Positions 10,059-19,193 of a stretch of 64,000 bases of DNA are shown here, in pieces (the first letter of the stretch is position 1; each line of letters opens with the position of its first letter). Source of the stretch: Aquirufa lenticrescens (GTDB lineage Bacteria; Bacteroidota; Bacteroidia; Cytophagales; Spirosomataceae); the NCBI RefSeq assembly GCF_019916085.1, contig NZ_CP049834.1, forward strand, positions 124,001-188,000. The letters are read 5' to 3'. The notes beneath the pieces are model-generated. The model was not told the DNA's origin. It was given only the letters and a program-made list of their open reading frames with translations, and did not search any database. Position numbers and translations under genes: made by a program.

Positions 10059-12884
10059 ATGAAAAAATTATTCCTTTTTGACGCGATGGCCTTGATTTAT
10101 CGCGCGCATTTTGCATTTGCTAAAACACCTCGAATTTCTTCGAAGGGAATTAATACTTCCGCCGTTTTTGGCTTTGCAAATACGATCCTAGAGGTCATTA
10201 ACAAGGAAAAACCAGACTATTTAGGGGTTGCTTTTGATACACCTAAACCTACCTTTCGTCACGTAGAATATACGCCCTATAAGGCGCAGCGCCAGGAACA
10301 GCCGGAGGATATTACGATTGCAATTCCTTACGTGAAACGATTAGTCGAGGCGATGGATATTCCGTTGCTTATTTTAGATGGCTATGAGGCGGATGATGTG
10401 ATTGGTACTATTGCCAAGAAAGCGGTGCGTGTGAACCCAGATATTGAGGTCTTCATGATGACGCCTGATAAGGATTATGGGCAATTAGTGGAGGAGCGCA
10501 TTAAGATGTACAAACCGGCCTTTATGGGCAAAGGTGTAGAGATTTTAGGGCCCAAGGAGGTATGCCAACGTTGGAACATCGCAAATGTCGACCAAGTAAT
10601 CGATATGCTGGGTTTGATGGGTGATGCGGTGGATAATATTCCGGGTATTCCGGGTGTGGGTGAAAAGACAGCCCAAAAGCTCATTGAGCAGTTTGGCTCG
10701 TTAGAAAACTTACTAGATAATACCGATCAACTGAAAGGCAAATTGCAAGAAAACTTGATCAATTTCCGCGAACAAGGGATTTTATCGAAGCATTTGGCCC
10801 GTATTATGCTCGAAGTACCTATCGAATATGAAGAGGAAAAATTAAAAGCAACGCCGCCTAACCGCGCGCTTTTAGAGCCTTTATTAGAAGAATTAGAATT
10901 CAGAACGCTGCGTAAGCGGATTTTGGGAGAGGACGAACCAGTGGTGGCGAAGGTGAAAGCCTCGCCTAAAGTGGATGCGAACCAGATGGATATGTTTGGA
11001 TCACCGGCTCCTTCTGTCGCTACAACTCCTGATACCGAGGTGGAAGAAGAGGTTAGCACAACCAGCTATTCAAATCTCAGTAATACTGCGCACCAATATC
11101 ATTTAGTGCAAGGCGAGAACGCGATTAAGTCATTGATTAGCTTCTTGGATCGCCAGGATTCCTTCTGTTTTGATACGGAGACAACGAGTTTGGTGGCGAT
11201 CGAAGCGGCATTAGTGGGGATGTCCTTCTCTTACCGCAAGGGCGAGGCCTTTTATGTGCCGTTCCCAGAAGATCCGGCGTCTTGCCAGGCGCAGGCTGAT
11301 TTATTTAAGGCTATTTTTGCCAAAGAATCGACCATCAAAATTGCCCAAAACATCAAGTACGATATGAGCGTCTTGCGTAATTACGGCATCGAAATCAAAG
11401 GGGCAACTTACGACACGATGCTTGCGCATTACTTGATCGAACCAGAGAAACGCCACGGGATGGACGCTTTGGCCCTCGCCTATTTAAGCTACGAACCGAT
11501 GTCCATCGAAAATTTGATTGGCAAAAAAGGCGCCAAACAAGGCAATATGCGTGAGGTGGAGTTAAACTTGATCAAAGAATATGCGGCAGAAGATGCAGAC
11601 ATAACCTTGCAATTAAAGCCATTCCTGGACAAACAATTAACGACGAATCCGAAAGCCGTTCAGTTACTTCACGAGGTAGAAATGCCGTTAGCGCGCGTTT
11701 TGTCCACGATCGAATGCGAAGGTGTGAATTTAGACGTGCCTTTCCTTCAAGAAATGTCGAAGACGTTGGAAGCAGATTCCAAAGCCGTACAAGAGAAGAT
11801 ATTCGCCACAGCTGGCCAAGAATTCAACATCGCCTCCCCTAAGCAATTAGGCGAGATTTTGTTCGAAAAACTGAAGCTCGACCCTAAGGCGAAAAAGACC
11901 AAAACCGGTCAATACATGACGGGCGAAGAAGTCTTATCTAAATTAGAAGCGGAACACGAAATCGCCTCCTTGATTCTCGACTTCCGCGAATTACAGAAAT
12001 TGAAATCTACTTATGTGGATGCCCTACCGGCCCTTATTTCGCCCAAAACAGGCCGCATCCACACGTCCTTCATGCAAGCAGTTACCGCAACTGGTCGTCT
12101 GTCTTCGAAGGATCCGAACTTACAAAACATCCCGATCCGTACCGTACGTGGTCGTGAGATCCGCAAGGCCTTCATCCCACGCGATGAAAACCACTTGATT
12201 TTATCAGCCGATTATTCCCAAATCGAATTGCGTATCATGGCCGCCTTCTCGAAGGATGAATCCATGCTGGATGCTTTCAATAACGGTTTGGACGTACACA
12301 AAGCAACCGCCGCAAAAGTGTTCCATGTACCTTTAGAGGAGGTCACATCCGACATGCGTCGCAAGGCGAAGACGGTGAATTTTGGGATTATCTATGGCGT
12401 TTCGGCCTTTGGCCTAGCGGCTCAATTAGCCATTTCCCGCACGGAAGCGAAGGAAATCATCGATCAATACTTCGTTGAATTCCCTAAAGTGAAGACCTTT
12501 ATGGACCAAAGTATCACCGACGCACGCGAAAACGGTTACGTCGAAACTGTTTTGGGTCGCCGCCGCTACCTACGCGATATTTTATCTGCTAATATGAACG
12601 AGCGTGGTTTTGCAGAACGCAATGCCATCAACGCCCCTATCCAGGGTTCTGCGGCGGATATGATCAAAGTAGCGATGATTCAAATCCAGGATTTCCTCGA
12701 AAGAGAAAACCTGAAATCGAAAATGATCTTAACCGTACATGATGAATTGGTGTTCGACGCACACAAAGATGAGGTCGACTACCTAAAAACCCAAATCAAC
12801 AAGATCATGTGCGAAGCGATGGATTTAGGCGTCGCGATGGAAACGGGAATTGGCGTGGGAGAGAATTGGCTGGAAGCGCATTAA
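10059..12884 (+). CDS. polA: DNA polymerase I
   Basis: Repair and Okazaki-fragment-processing polymerase of 941 aa. Three domains are visible: the N-terminal 5'-3' flap exonuclease (about 1-290, '[16 protein letters not shown]', '[18 protein letters not shown]'); a 3'-5' exonuclease (about 345-540, 'FDTETTSL' with Asp372, so the proofreading motif appears intact); and the family A polymerase ('[14 protein letters not shown]', '[14 protein letters not shown]', 'TVHDELVFD'). An acidic linker lies at about residues 295-340. The gene ends in a strong 32-bp stem structure (12887-12956). Confidence 0.98.
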   Translation: MKKLFLFDAMALIYRAHFAFAKTPRISSKGINTSAVFGFANTILEVINKEKPDYLGVAFDTPKPTFRHVEYTPYKAQRQEQPEDITIAIPYVKRLVEAMDIPLLILDGYEADDVIGTIAKKAVRVNPDIEVFMMTPDKDYGQLVEERIKMYKPAFMGKGVEILGPKEVCQRWNIANVDQVIDMLGLMGDAVDNIPGIPGVGEKTAQKLIEQFGSLENLLDNTDQLKGKLQENLINFREQGILSKHLARIMLEVPIEYEEEKLKATPPNRALLEPLLEELEFRTLRKRILGEDEPVVAKVKASPKVDANQMDMFGSPAPSVATTPDTEVEEEVSTTSYSNLSNTAHQYHLVQGENAIKSLISFLDRQDSFCFDTETTSLVAIEAALVGMSFSYRKGEAFYVPFPEDPASCQAQADLFKAIFAKESTIKIAQNIKYDMSVLRNYGIEIKGATYDTMLAHYLIEPEKRHGMDALALAYLSYEPMSIENLIGKKGAKQGNMREVELNLIKEYAAEDADITLQLKPFLDKQLTTNPKAVQLLHEVEMPLARVLSTIECEGVNLDVPFLQEMSKTLEADSKAVQEKIFATAGQEFNIASPKQLGEILFEKLKLDPKAKKTKTGQYMTGEEVLSKLEAEHEIASLILDFRELQKLKSTYVDALPALISPKTGRIHTSFMQAVTATGRLSSKDPNLQNIPIRTVRGREIRKAFIPRDENHLILSADYSQIELRIMAAFSKDESMLDAFNNGLDVHKATAAKVFHVPLEEVTSDMRRKAKTVNFGIIYGVSAFGLAAQLAISRTEAKEIIDQYFVEFPKVKTFMDQSITDARENGYVETVLGRRRYLRDILSANMNERGFAERNAINAPIQGSAADMIKVAMIQIQDFLERENLKSKMILTVHDELVFDAHKDEVDYLKTQINKIMCEAMDLGVAMETGIGVGENWLEAH

Positions 12885-12886
12885 TA

Positions 12887-12956
12887 AATGGTGAATGGTA
12901 AATGATGAATGGTGAATGTTTTTTCATTTACCACTTACCATTCACCATTTACCATT
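12887..12956. terminator. 32-bp bidirectional hairpin between convergent polA and C-N hydrolase
   Basis: Left arm 12887-12918 and right arm 12925-12956 are complementary over 32 positions with a T6 loop. There are 26 Watson-Crick pairs and six transition differences (three G-U, three A-C on the plus-strand RNA). Each arm is a run of GGTGAAT/GGTAAAT-like units, so several registers can pair. It begins 3 bp after the polA stop and ends 3 bp before the opposing stop. This is a likely bidirectional terminator and belongs to the repeat family described in the findings. Confidence 0.75.
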
Positions 12957-12959
12957 ACT

Positions 12960-13826
12960 TCAATCAATAAACCGCTCCGTAATCCCGCCATACGAATCAA
13001 TCCTTCGATCTCTAAAGAATGGCCAGGTTCTACGGTAATATTCGCTCGAATCGACATTCACATCTACTAGCGCAATTTCCTCTTGATCGTGAGAGGCTTG
13101 GAAGATCACGCGACCAAAGGCATTAGAGACAAAGCTTCCGCCCCAAAATTGTTGACCATTTTCGGTTCCTACGCGGTTCACAGAAACAACAGGAACGCCG
13201 TTAGCGACTGAATGTGAACGTTGGATGGTTTGCCAAGCTTGGTATTGTTCGCGGTTGATTTCACCGTCTTTTTCTTCCAAATCCCAACCGATAGCCGTTG
13301 GATATACTAACACCTCTGCTCCTTGAAGAGCCGTTAAGCGAGCTGCCTCAGGATACCATTGATCCCAGCAGATGAGCACCCCCATTTTGGCAAACTTCGT
13401 TTCAAAAACCTGATATCCTAAATCACCTGGCGTGAAATAATACTTCTCATAGTAGCCTGGATCATCTGGAATATGCATTTTACGGTACTTACCCAGGTAT
13501 TTCCCGTCTGCATCAATGACCGCAGTAGTGTTATGGTAAAGACCTGCCGCCCGCTTTTCGAAAAGAGATGCGACGATTACCACGTTTAATTCGGCTGCCA
13601 AAGCACCTAATTCATCTGTCGATGGACCGGGAATCGCCTCTGCCAAAGCAAAGAAATCCTGCTTTTCTTCGTAACAGAAATAGACCGACTTGAACAATTC
13701 TTGCAAGCAAATCACTTGGGCACCCTTAGAGGCGGCGTCGCGAATCGAGCTAATCGTTTTTTGCCAGTTTTCTGAAACAGTTGTGCTGCAGGATAGCTGA
13801 ATTAAGGCGAAGGAAACGTTTTTCAT
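12960..13826 (-). CDS. carbon-nitrogen hydrolase (N-carbamoylputrescine amidase-like)
   Basis: Nitrilase-superfamily hydrolase of 288 aa. The catalytic triad is visible as Glu in 'VICLQELFKSVYFC', Lys in 'GKYRKMHIPDD' and Cys in 'GVLICWDQWYPEAARL'. The last motif and the 'YEKYYFTPGD' stretch resemble AguB, which makes putrescine from N-carbamoylputrescine. The usual agmatine deiminase partner is not beside it. I start at 13826 (MKNVSFALIQLSC); the longer frame to 13877 adds an atypical tail. It is divergent from glyS. Confidence 0.88.
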   Translation of the reverse strand: MKNVSFALIQLSCSTTVSENWQKTISSIRDAASKGAQVICLQELFKSVYFCYEEKQDFFALAEAIPGPSTDELGALAAELNVVIVASLFEKRAAGLYHNTTAVIDADGKYLGKYRKMHIPDDPGYYEKYYFTPGDLGYQVFETKFAKMGVLICWDQWYPEAARLTALQGAEVLVYPTAIGWDLEEKDGEINREQYQAWQTIQRSHSVANGVPVVSVNRVGTENGQQFWGGSFVSNAFGRVIFQASHDQEEIALVDVNVDSSEYYRRTWPFFRDRRIDSYGGITERFID

Positions 13827-13946
13827 CAATATCTTGGTTTTTACCTTGTTAATCGAAGCAAAATTAAGAAAAAACACGTTGCAAGCCTCATTCTTTGATT
13901 CTTTTCGGTAAATTGCAATCTAATACGATTGAAAAAAATTGATTTA

Positions 13947-15428
13947 ATGGAAAATAAAAAACAGGATACCGCCTCGGCATTGAAGGATATTATTTCACAC
14001 GCGAAAGAATATGGTTTCGTATTTCCTTCTTCGGAGATTTATGATGGTTTGCAAGCGGTATATGATTACGGTCAAAACGGTGTCGAGTTAAAGAATAACT
14101 TAAAAACGGTTTGGTACAAGGCGATGACGATGTTGAATGACAACGTAGTAGGCCTTGATGCCTCCATTTTTATGCACCCATTGACTTGGAAGGCTTCTGG
14201 TCACGTGGATTCGTTTAACGATCCCATGATTGATAATAAGGATTCTAAAAAACGTTACCGTGCTGATACTTTATTAGAAGAAAGAGCAGCACAATTAGAA
14301 GACGAGGGAAAAGAGGCTGAGGCGAAGGCTTTATTACAAAAAATGGCGAAATGCTTAGATGCAGGGGATTTAGAGGGAGTTCGCCAGATCATTATCGATG
14401 AAAATATAAAGTGTCCGGTTTCGAACACGGCTAATTGGACCGAGGTTCGTCAATTCAATTTGATGTTCTCTACTCAGGTAGGCGCTGTTTCAGAGGATGC
14501 TAGTTTAATTTATTTACGTCCAGAGACGGCTCAGGGAATCTTTGTAAACTTCTTGAACGTACAAAAGACGGGCCGTATGAAGGTTCCTTTTGGCATTGCC
14601 CAAATCGGAAAAGCCTTCCGTAACGAGATCGTTGCGCGTAATTTCATCTTCCGTATGCGGGAATTCGAACAAATGGAGATGCAATTCTTCGTTCGTCCTG
14701 GCACAGAAATGGAATGGTATTCGAAGTGGAAAGAAACACGTATGAAGTTCCACTTAGCGTTAGGAATTCCGGCTACTTCCTTGAAATTCCATGATCACGA
14801 TAAACTTGCACACTACGCGAATGCGGCGGTGGATATTGAGTACAAATTCCCATTTGGCTTTAAAGAAATGGAAGGAATCCACTCGAGAACGGATTTTGAC
14901 TTGAAAGCGCACCAAGATTTATCAAGAAAAAAACAACAATATTTTGACCCAGAAATAAACGAAAATTACATACCTTATGTGGTAGAAACGTCCGTAGGGG
15001 CTGATCGTTTATTCTTAGCCATTCTTTGCAATGCCTATACAGAAGAGACTGTGGGAGAAGGAGAACAAGAGAAACAACGTGTTTTCTTGAATTTCCACCC
15101 GGCTTTAGCTCCTGTAAAAGTGGCCGTTCTTCCATTAGTGAAAAAGGATGGTTTAGCAGAGAAAGCACAAGAGATTGTTAACAGCATTAAATTTGCCTTC
15201 AATACAACTTACGACGATGGTGGCGCCATAGGCAAGCGTTATACCCGTCAAGATTTAATTGGAACACCGTATTGTGTGGTGGTTGATTACCAAACCATGG
15301 AAGACAACACAGTGACCGTTCGCGATCGCAATACGATGACCCAAGAGCGCATTTCTATAGCAGACCTAAAAGAGAAAATTGGTTATGCTGTATCGATGGA
15401 GCGTATTTTTGAAAAACTTTTAAGTTAA
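13947..15428 (+). CDS. glyS: glycine--tRNA ligase (homodimeric class II)
   Basis: Charges tRNA-Gly in the cytoplasm. This is the single-chain homodimeric form (493 aa), not the alpha2-beta2 form. Class II motifs are visible: 'YLRPETAQGIFVNF' and 'AQIGKAFRNEIVARNFIFRMREFEQMEM' (cited in part), then 'VETSVGADRLFLAIL'. A C-terminal anticodon-binding domain follows ('VAVLPLVKKDGLAEKAQEIV'). I start at the ATG at 13947; an in-frame TTG at 13929 is possible but unnecessary. DUF349 follows 19 bp downstream. Confidence 0.96.
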   Translation: MENKKQDTASALKDIISHAKEYGFVFPSSEIYDGLQAVYDYGQNGVELKNNLKTVWYKAMTMLNDNVVGLDASIFMHPLTWKASGHVDSFNDPMIDNKDSKKRYRADTLLEERAAQLEDEGKEAEAKALLQKMAKCLDAGDLEGVRQIIIDENIKCPVSNTANWTEVRQFNLMFSTQVGAVSEDASLIYLRPETAQGIFVNFLNVQKTGRMKVPFGIAQIGKAFRNEIVARNFIFRMREFEQMEMQFFVRPGTEMEWYSKWKETRMKFHLALGIPATSLKFHDHDKLAHYANAAVDIEYKFPFGFKEMEGIHSRTDFDLKAHQDLSRKKQQYFDPEINENYIPYVVETSVGADRLFLAILCNAYTEETVGEGEQEKQRVFLNFHPALAPVKVAVLPLVKKDGLAEKAQEIVNSIKFAFNTTYDDGGAIGKRYTRQDLIGTPYCVVVDYQTMEDNTVTVRDRNTMTQERISIADLKEKIGYAVSMERIFEKLLS

Positions 15429-15447
15429 CACGCAAACAACGACGATT

Positions 15448-17355
15448 ATGATCACCGAAGAGAGCAATCCAGCAGAAGAATTGGAAACTACTCCTACTCC
15501 AGAAGAAACACCGACAGAAGCTATTGTTGAAACAGCAGCTCCGTCTGAGGTGGCAGCTCCGGCAGAAGTAGTTTTTCCTGTAGTGGAAGAAAAGGCCGTA
15601 GAATTTCCGGTTTTAGACCTTTCAAAAGCAACTAAAGAGAGCATTCTTGCTTTCTATGAGCAATTGAAAGCCATTCTTCAAGCGAGCGCCTCATCGGCGA
15701 ACTTCAAAAAAGTAGACGAATTAACCAAGGAAGTTAGAACCGCTTGGGAAGCAATCAAGCAAGGCGAACGCGCTGAGGCTTTAGCCGCTTTCAAGGCAAC
15801 TAACGAAGATTCAGAAGAAGGATTCTCGTTCAAAGGAGATGAAATCTCGCAACAAATCGACGCCATTTCAGCCTTTATCCGTACGGAAAGAGGCGCATTC
15901 TTCTCTAATTTGGAGAAATTAAGAGAGAAGGCTCTTGAAGGGAAAACGCGTTTAATTAATGAACTAAGAACTTTAGTGGACTCGGATGACAATTCAGATC
16001 CGGCACACGTGAATGCAAGCTTTAAAGCCTTCAAGAAAATTCAAGAAGAGTGGAAAGGATTAGGCAGTGTGCAGGGACCGATGAATCAAACACTTTGGCA
16101 GAGTTACCACGCCTTAGTGGACCGTTTCTACAGCAATAGAAGTATTTTCTTCGAACTATTAGAGTTAGATCGCAAGAAGAATTTACAGGCCAAAGAAGGT
16201 ATTGCCACTAAACTAGAAGCTTTAGCAGCGGAAATTTCTAAAGGCGGCGCTTTACAGAAGTTATTAAAAGAGGCGGAAGAGCTGTTTGAGGAGTACAAGC
16301 ACATTGGACCAGCAAACAGAGAAGATAATGAGTCACTTTGGACGCGCGTGAAGAAATCTTTAGATGTACTTTTTGAACAAAAAAGAGCTGTCCAAGATGC
16401 CCAAAAGCACGTTTTCGAAGAAAACCTGAAAGTAAAACGCGAGATCGGCGACTTAATGAAGCATTATGCTAGTTTCACTGCCGCGAACATCAGCGAATGG
16501 AACCAAGCTTCCAAAGCGGTATTAGCGCTACAAGAGCAATGGAATAACTTGAAAGGCGGATTGCCACGTGATGGAGGAAAAGAAGTGAGTCACAACTTTT
16601 GGTCTGACTTAAAAACCTTCTTCAAACACAAGAGCGAATTCTTCTCTAAGATCGACGCAGAGCGCAAGGCTAACTTAGCTGCGAAGCAATTGTTGATTGA
16701 CCAGGTGAACGGTATCGTAGAAACAGGTACCATCACTCCTGAAGTGACCCAAATGGTTATCGAAACACAGAAAAAGTGGAAAGAGATCGGTCACGTACCA
16801 GAAAAGCAGAAGGATTCTATCTACGCAAAATTCAAGGCTGCATGCGATGCCTACTTTAATTTAACTCGCGAGAAAGGCAAGAATGCGAAGGATGTGGAAT
16901 TCGAAGGCAATTTAGAGGCTAAACAAGCGATATTGAAGGAGATGGAGGCTATGCTTAAGGATCCTAGCCTTTTAGCTACTTTAGGCGAAAAGAAAGCAGC
17001 ATGGGATGCCATCGGCTTTGTACCTCGCAACAATGTGAAAGCGATCCAAGAAAGTTTCCGCACGACGTGGAATGCTTTAATCGATTTAGCACGAACACAA
17101 CCGAAAGAGCAGCTAGCTGCTTGGGGCTTTGAATTAAAATCATTGGCTTCGGAAGCAAATGCAGGAGGAGAAGATAAAAAATCAGCTTCCCCAGATGCGC
17201 GCAAGAAAATCCAAGCCTTGGAAAATGATATCGCCGTGTTAACCAATAACTTAGAATTCTTCGCGAAGTCTAAAAACAGCGATAAGCTGCGTGCTGAGGT
17301 AGAAAAGAAAATTGAAGCCGCTGAAAAAGAATTAGAAAAACTGAAAAAAAGTTAA
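15448..17355 (+). CDS. DUF349 domain-containing protein
   Basis: A 635-aa acidic, mostly helical cytoplasmic protein. Residues 1-55 are a low-complexity Glu/Pro/Thr/Ala tail. The rest contains several DUF349-like repeats of about 70 residues, recognisable by 'W..I......L...Y..' patterns such as 'AFKKIQEEWKGLGSVQGPMN', 'QKKWKEIGHVPEKQKDSIYA' and 'KKAAWDAIGFVPRNNVKAIQ'. The C terminus is a coiled coil. The function of the family is not established. The sequence gives no enzyme motif, and the link with glyS is only positional. Confidence 0.88.
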   Translation: MITEESNPAEELETTPTPEETPTEAIVETAAPSEVAAPAEVVFPVVEEKAVEFPVLDLSKATKESILAFYEQLKAILQASASSANFKKVDELTKEVRTAWEAIKQGERAEALAAFKATNEDSEEGFSFKGDEISQQIDAISAFIRTERGAFFSNLEKLREKALEGKTRLINELRTLVDSDDNSDPAHVNASFKAFKKIQEEWKGLGSVQGPMNQTLWQSYHALVDRFYSNRSIFFELLELDRKKNLQAKEGIATKLEALAAEISKGGALQKLLKEAEELFEEYKHIGPANREDNESLWTRVKKSLDVLFEQKRAVQDAQKHVFEENLKVKREIGDLMKHYASFTAANISEWNQASKAVLALQEQWNNLKGGLPRDGGKEVSHNFWSDLKTFFKHKSEFFSKIDAERKANLAAKQLLIDQVNGIVETGTITPEVTQMVIETQKKWKEIGHVPEKQKDSIYAKFKAACDAYFNLTREKGKNAKDVEFEGNLEAKQAILKEMEAMLKDPSLLATLGEKKAAWDAIGFVPRNNVKAIQESFRTTWNALIDLARTQPKEQLAAWGFELKSLASEANAGGEDKKSASPDARKKIQALENDIAVLTNNLEFFAKSKNSDKLRAEVEKKIEAAEKELEKLKKS

Positions 17356-17372
17356 TTTTTTTCACACTCGGT

Positions 17373-17403
17373 TTTGCGATTTAGGAGAATAACACTACTT
17401 TTG
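17373..17403 (+). promoter_or_regulatory. Bacteroidota-type promoter of tRNA-Thr
   Basis: A -33 TTTG (17373-17376) and a -7 TACTTTTG (17396-17403), separated by 19 bp, match the Bacteroidota housekeeping consensus TTTG-N19-21-TAnnTTTG exactly. The tRNA begins 14 bp downstream. Confidence 0.8.
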
Positions 17404-17416
17404 TAAACCGAAATGC

Positions 17417-17489
17417 GCCTCCTTAGCTCAGCTGGTAGAGCAACTGATTTGTAATCAGTAGGTCATTGGTTCGATCCCGATAGGAGGCT
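17417..17489 (+). tRNA. tRNA-Thr (anticodon UGU)
   Basis: A 73-nt cloverleaf read by eye. The acceptor stem is GCCTCCT/AGGAGGC with discriminator T. The D arm is GCTC-AGCTGGTA-GAGC, and the anticodon stem ACTGA/TCAGT has loop TTTGTAA, placing TGT at 17450-17452. The T arm contains GGTTCGATCC. The 3' CCA is not encoded. A Rho-independent terminator follows 7 bp later. Confidence 0.97.
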
Positions 17490-17495
17490 CAATAA

Positions 17496-17521
17496 GCTCG
17501 ACAGTAATGTCGGGCTTTTTT
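17496..17521 (+). terminator. Rho-independent terminator after tRNA-Thr
   Basis: The stem GCTCGAC (17496-17502) pairs with GTCGGGC (17509-17515; one G-T pair) around a 6-nt loop, followed by six T residues. The sequence and position are what is expected at the end of a single-tRNA transcript. Confidence 0.9.
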
Positions 17522-17593
17522 GTTGCCCTGCCCCCCTGATAATTTCCCCTATAAACTGATTATTTTCATATAAATCCACAATTACAGCTAAAA

Positions 17594-17671
17594 GTGCATT
17601 ATATTGCACAAATCTGCCTAAATCAGCCTATAGTAATCATTAATTACAAGCAAAAGAGCAATATAATGCAC
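17594..17671 (+). promoter_or_regulatory. inverted-repeat operator region of the hipBST module
   Basis: Two perfect 14-bp inverted copies, GTGCATTATATTGC (17594-17607) and GCAATATAATGCAC (17658-17671), are 50 bp apart. Each extended copy is itself nearly palindromic (GTGCA-N6-TGCAC in the left one). The right copy covers the hipB start codon (17666-17668). This is the arrangement expected for autorepression by the HTH antitoxin. Binding is inferred. Confidence 0.75.
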
Positions 17672-17905
17672 CAACAGGACATCATAGAAACACTAAAAAA
17701 GCGACGAATTATGCTTCAAGTGAACCAAGAGACCCTTGCTATGCTGTCAGGTGTAGGTCTACGAACGGTCAAACAATTTGAAAGCGGCAAAGGAAATCCT
17801 ACCTTGGAGACGATTCAAAAACTAGCCGACGTACTAGGACTTGAAATGCAATTAGCCATTAAAAAAATAGCAACTGAAAATGAGGACAGCGACGATATTG
17901 TATAA
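17666..17905 (+). CDS. hipB: HipB-like XRE antitoxin/regulator of a HipBST module
   Basis: A 79-aa DNA-binding protein with one XRE helix-turn-helix at about residues 10-65 ('NQETLAMLSGVGLRTVKQFE', 'PTLETIQKLADVLGLEMQLA'). It is the first gene of a three-gene set and overlaps the next by 26 bp. I start at 17666 (MHQQDIIETL); an upstream in-frame ATG at 17594 lies inside the left operator and would add 24 residues unrelated to the family. By analogy with HipB it should bind the flanking inverted repeats and repress the module. Confidence 0.88.
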   Translation: MHQQDIIETLKKRRIMLQVNQETLAMLSGVGLRTVKQFESGKGNPTLETIQKLADVLGLEMQLAIKKIATENEDSDDIV

Positions 17906-18203
17906 GACTGAACCTGCAGGAATTTTGAGTCAACTGAATAATGGAAGTTTTCATTTTCAGTATTTAGATACTTGGATAGAGGATAAAAAAAAGCCGGCCA
18001 TTAGCTTAACCATGCCTAAGTCAAAAAAGGAATTTAAGTCCCCTCACCTATTTCCAGTTTTCTTTCACTTGTTACCAGAGGGAGCAAATAAGCAGGCGGT
18101 TTGCAAGTTCAAGAAGATTGATCCATCGGATCATTTTGGCATACTATTACATACCGCTCAATTCGATACGATAGGTGCGATAACGATTGAACAAATAGAC
18201 TGA
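17880..18203 (+). CDS. hipS: HipS-like small antitoxin (HipA N-terminal subdomain as a separate protein)
   Basis: A 107-aa protein corresponding to the N-terminal subdomain of HipA kinases ('AGILSQLNNGSFHFQYL', 'HLFPVFFHLLPEGANK', 'DHFGILLHTAQFDTIGAITI'). In the E. coli O127 HipBST system the separate HipS neutralises the HipT kinase, and I infer the same role here. It overlaps hipB by 26 bp and ends three bases before the hipT start. It is in the same frame as hipT, separated by two consecutive stops (TGA TAA at 18201-18206). The proper order and the intact kinase argue against a frameshifted hipA. Confidence 0.85.
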   Translation: MRTATILYKTEPAGILSQLNNGSFHFQYLDTWIEDKKKPAISLTMPKSKKEFKSPHLFPVFFHLLPEGANKQAVCKFKKIDPSDHFGILLHTAQFDTIGAITIEQID

Positions 18204-18206
18204 TAA

Positions 18207-19193
18207 GTGAATATACCACTGCTTTCCTACTGCCCAAGTACACTAGCTGAAGGTCATTCCAGTTACTGCCGATCTGCGATTCAGCGACTATTCTCGAATC
18301 ACAAGGTGCATCATGTGCTGCCCTATGATTCAACGGCGAGTTCAGATGCGGTTTCTGGTATTTTCTTTGAGAATAGAACGATTATGTCTATTTCTGGAGT
18401 ACAGGAAAAGTTTTCACTCCTACTAGAGAAGAATAAGCTTCGATTAGCAAAGCCCGGGGAAAGTGGTCATTATTTACTAAAACCGATTCCTACTTTGGGC
18501 AAGAATAAGCATCTGATGCCTGCAAATGAGCATTTGACGATGCAGATAGCTAAACAGGTTTTTCAAATAGATACGGCAGAGAATGCGATTGTTTTCTTCC
18601 AAAATGGGGAAATGGCCTATTTGACGAAACGATTTGATCGGGATGAAGCTGGACTGAAACGGGGGAAAGAGGACTTTGCGGTTTTGGCAAACAGAACACC
18701 ACAAACACACGGGGCGAATTACAAATACGAAGGAAATTACCTCGAATTGTTCCAAATCATGCAGCAATATGTGCCTGCCTATGCCATCGAGGCTCCTAAA
18801 CTATTTAAAATCATCTTGTTTAATTACCTGTTTTCGAATGGAGATGCCCATTTAAAGAATTTCTCCCTACTAGAAACAATCGATGGAGATTTCATCCTGA
18901 GCCCCGCCTATGATTTATTGAATTCTCAATTACATATCGCAGATAGCGATTTTGCCTTACTAGGTGGCTTATATCCGAAGGCGCAATACCAGGGAAAATT
19001 AATCAATCAGTTTATACACTTGGGTAAAATGGCGAATATCCCTGAAATAATGGTGGAACGAATTCTCGAACAAATGCAGGCGAATTCGACTGAGATTGAA
19101 ACGTTAATTCGACGCTCCTTTCTAGAAGAAAGCGCTCAGAAAAACTATTATCAAAGTTACCAGGGAAGGTTGAAACGATTAAAATATACCTAA
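18207..19193 (+). CDS. hipT: HipT-like serine/threonine kinase toxin
   Basis: A 328-aa HipA-family kinase lacking the N-terminal subdomain, as in HipT. The Gly-rich-loop Ser-Ile-Ser motif at residues 61-63 ('SISGVQEKFSL') matches the SxS autophosphorylation motif described for HipT. The catalytic loop 'NGDAHLKNF' places the catalytic Asp at 213 and the metal-binding Asn at 218. 'SPAYDLL' supplies Asp236 of the DFG-equivalent. All key residues are present, so the toxin should be active. The start is GTG at 18207. Known HipA/HipT targets are aminoacyl-tRNA synthetases (GltX for HipA, TrpS for HipT); the target here is unknown. Its last bases overlap the convergent GT9 gene. Confidence 0.88.
   Translation: MNIPLLSYCPSTLAEGHSSYCRSAIQRLFSNHKVHHVLPYDSTASSDAVSGIFFENRTIMSISGVQEKFSLLLEKNKLRLAKPGESGHYLLKPIPTLGKNKHLMPANEHLTMQIAKQVFQIDTAENAIVFFQNGEMAYLTKRFDRDEAGLKRGKEDFAVLANRTPQTHGANYKYEGNYLELFQIMQQYVPAYAIEAPKLFKIILFNYLFSNGDAHLKNFSLLETIDGDFILSPAYDLLNSQLHIADSDFALLGGLYPKAQYQGKLINQFIHLGKMANIPEIMVERILEQMQANSTEIETLIRRSFLEESAQKNYYQSYQGRLKRLKYT

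Noticed and set aside
9997-10116. 40-residue extension of pdxH
   Set aside because: It would overlap polA and has no counterpart in PdxH proteins.
13929-13946. TTG start adding six residues to glyS
   Set aside because: The ATG at 13947 gives the family-typical N terminus; the upstream TTG is possible but has no support.
17356-17372. A7/T7 stretch after the DUF349 gene as a terminator
   Set aside because: The A/T-only pairing is too weak to call; the tRNA promoter follows at once.
17880-19193. hipS and hipT considered as one hipA broken by a stop
   Set aside because: The separate sizes, the S-I-S motif and the HTH-first order match functional HipBST; two consecutive stops and a usable GTG start separate them.
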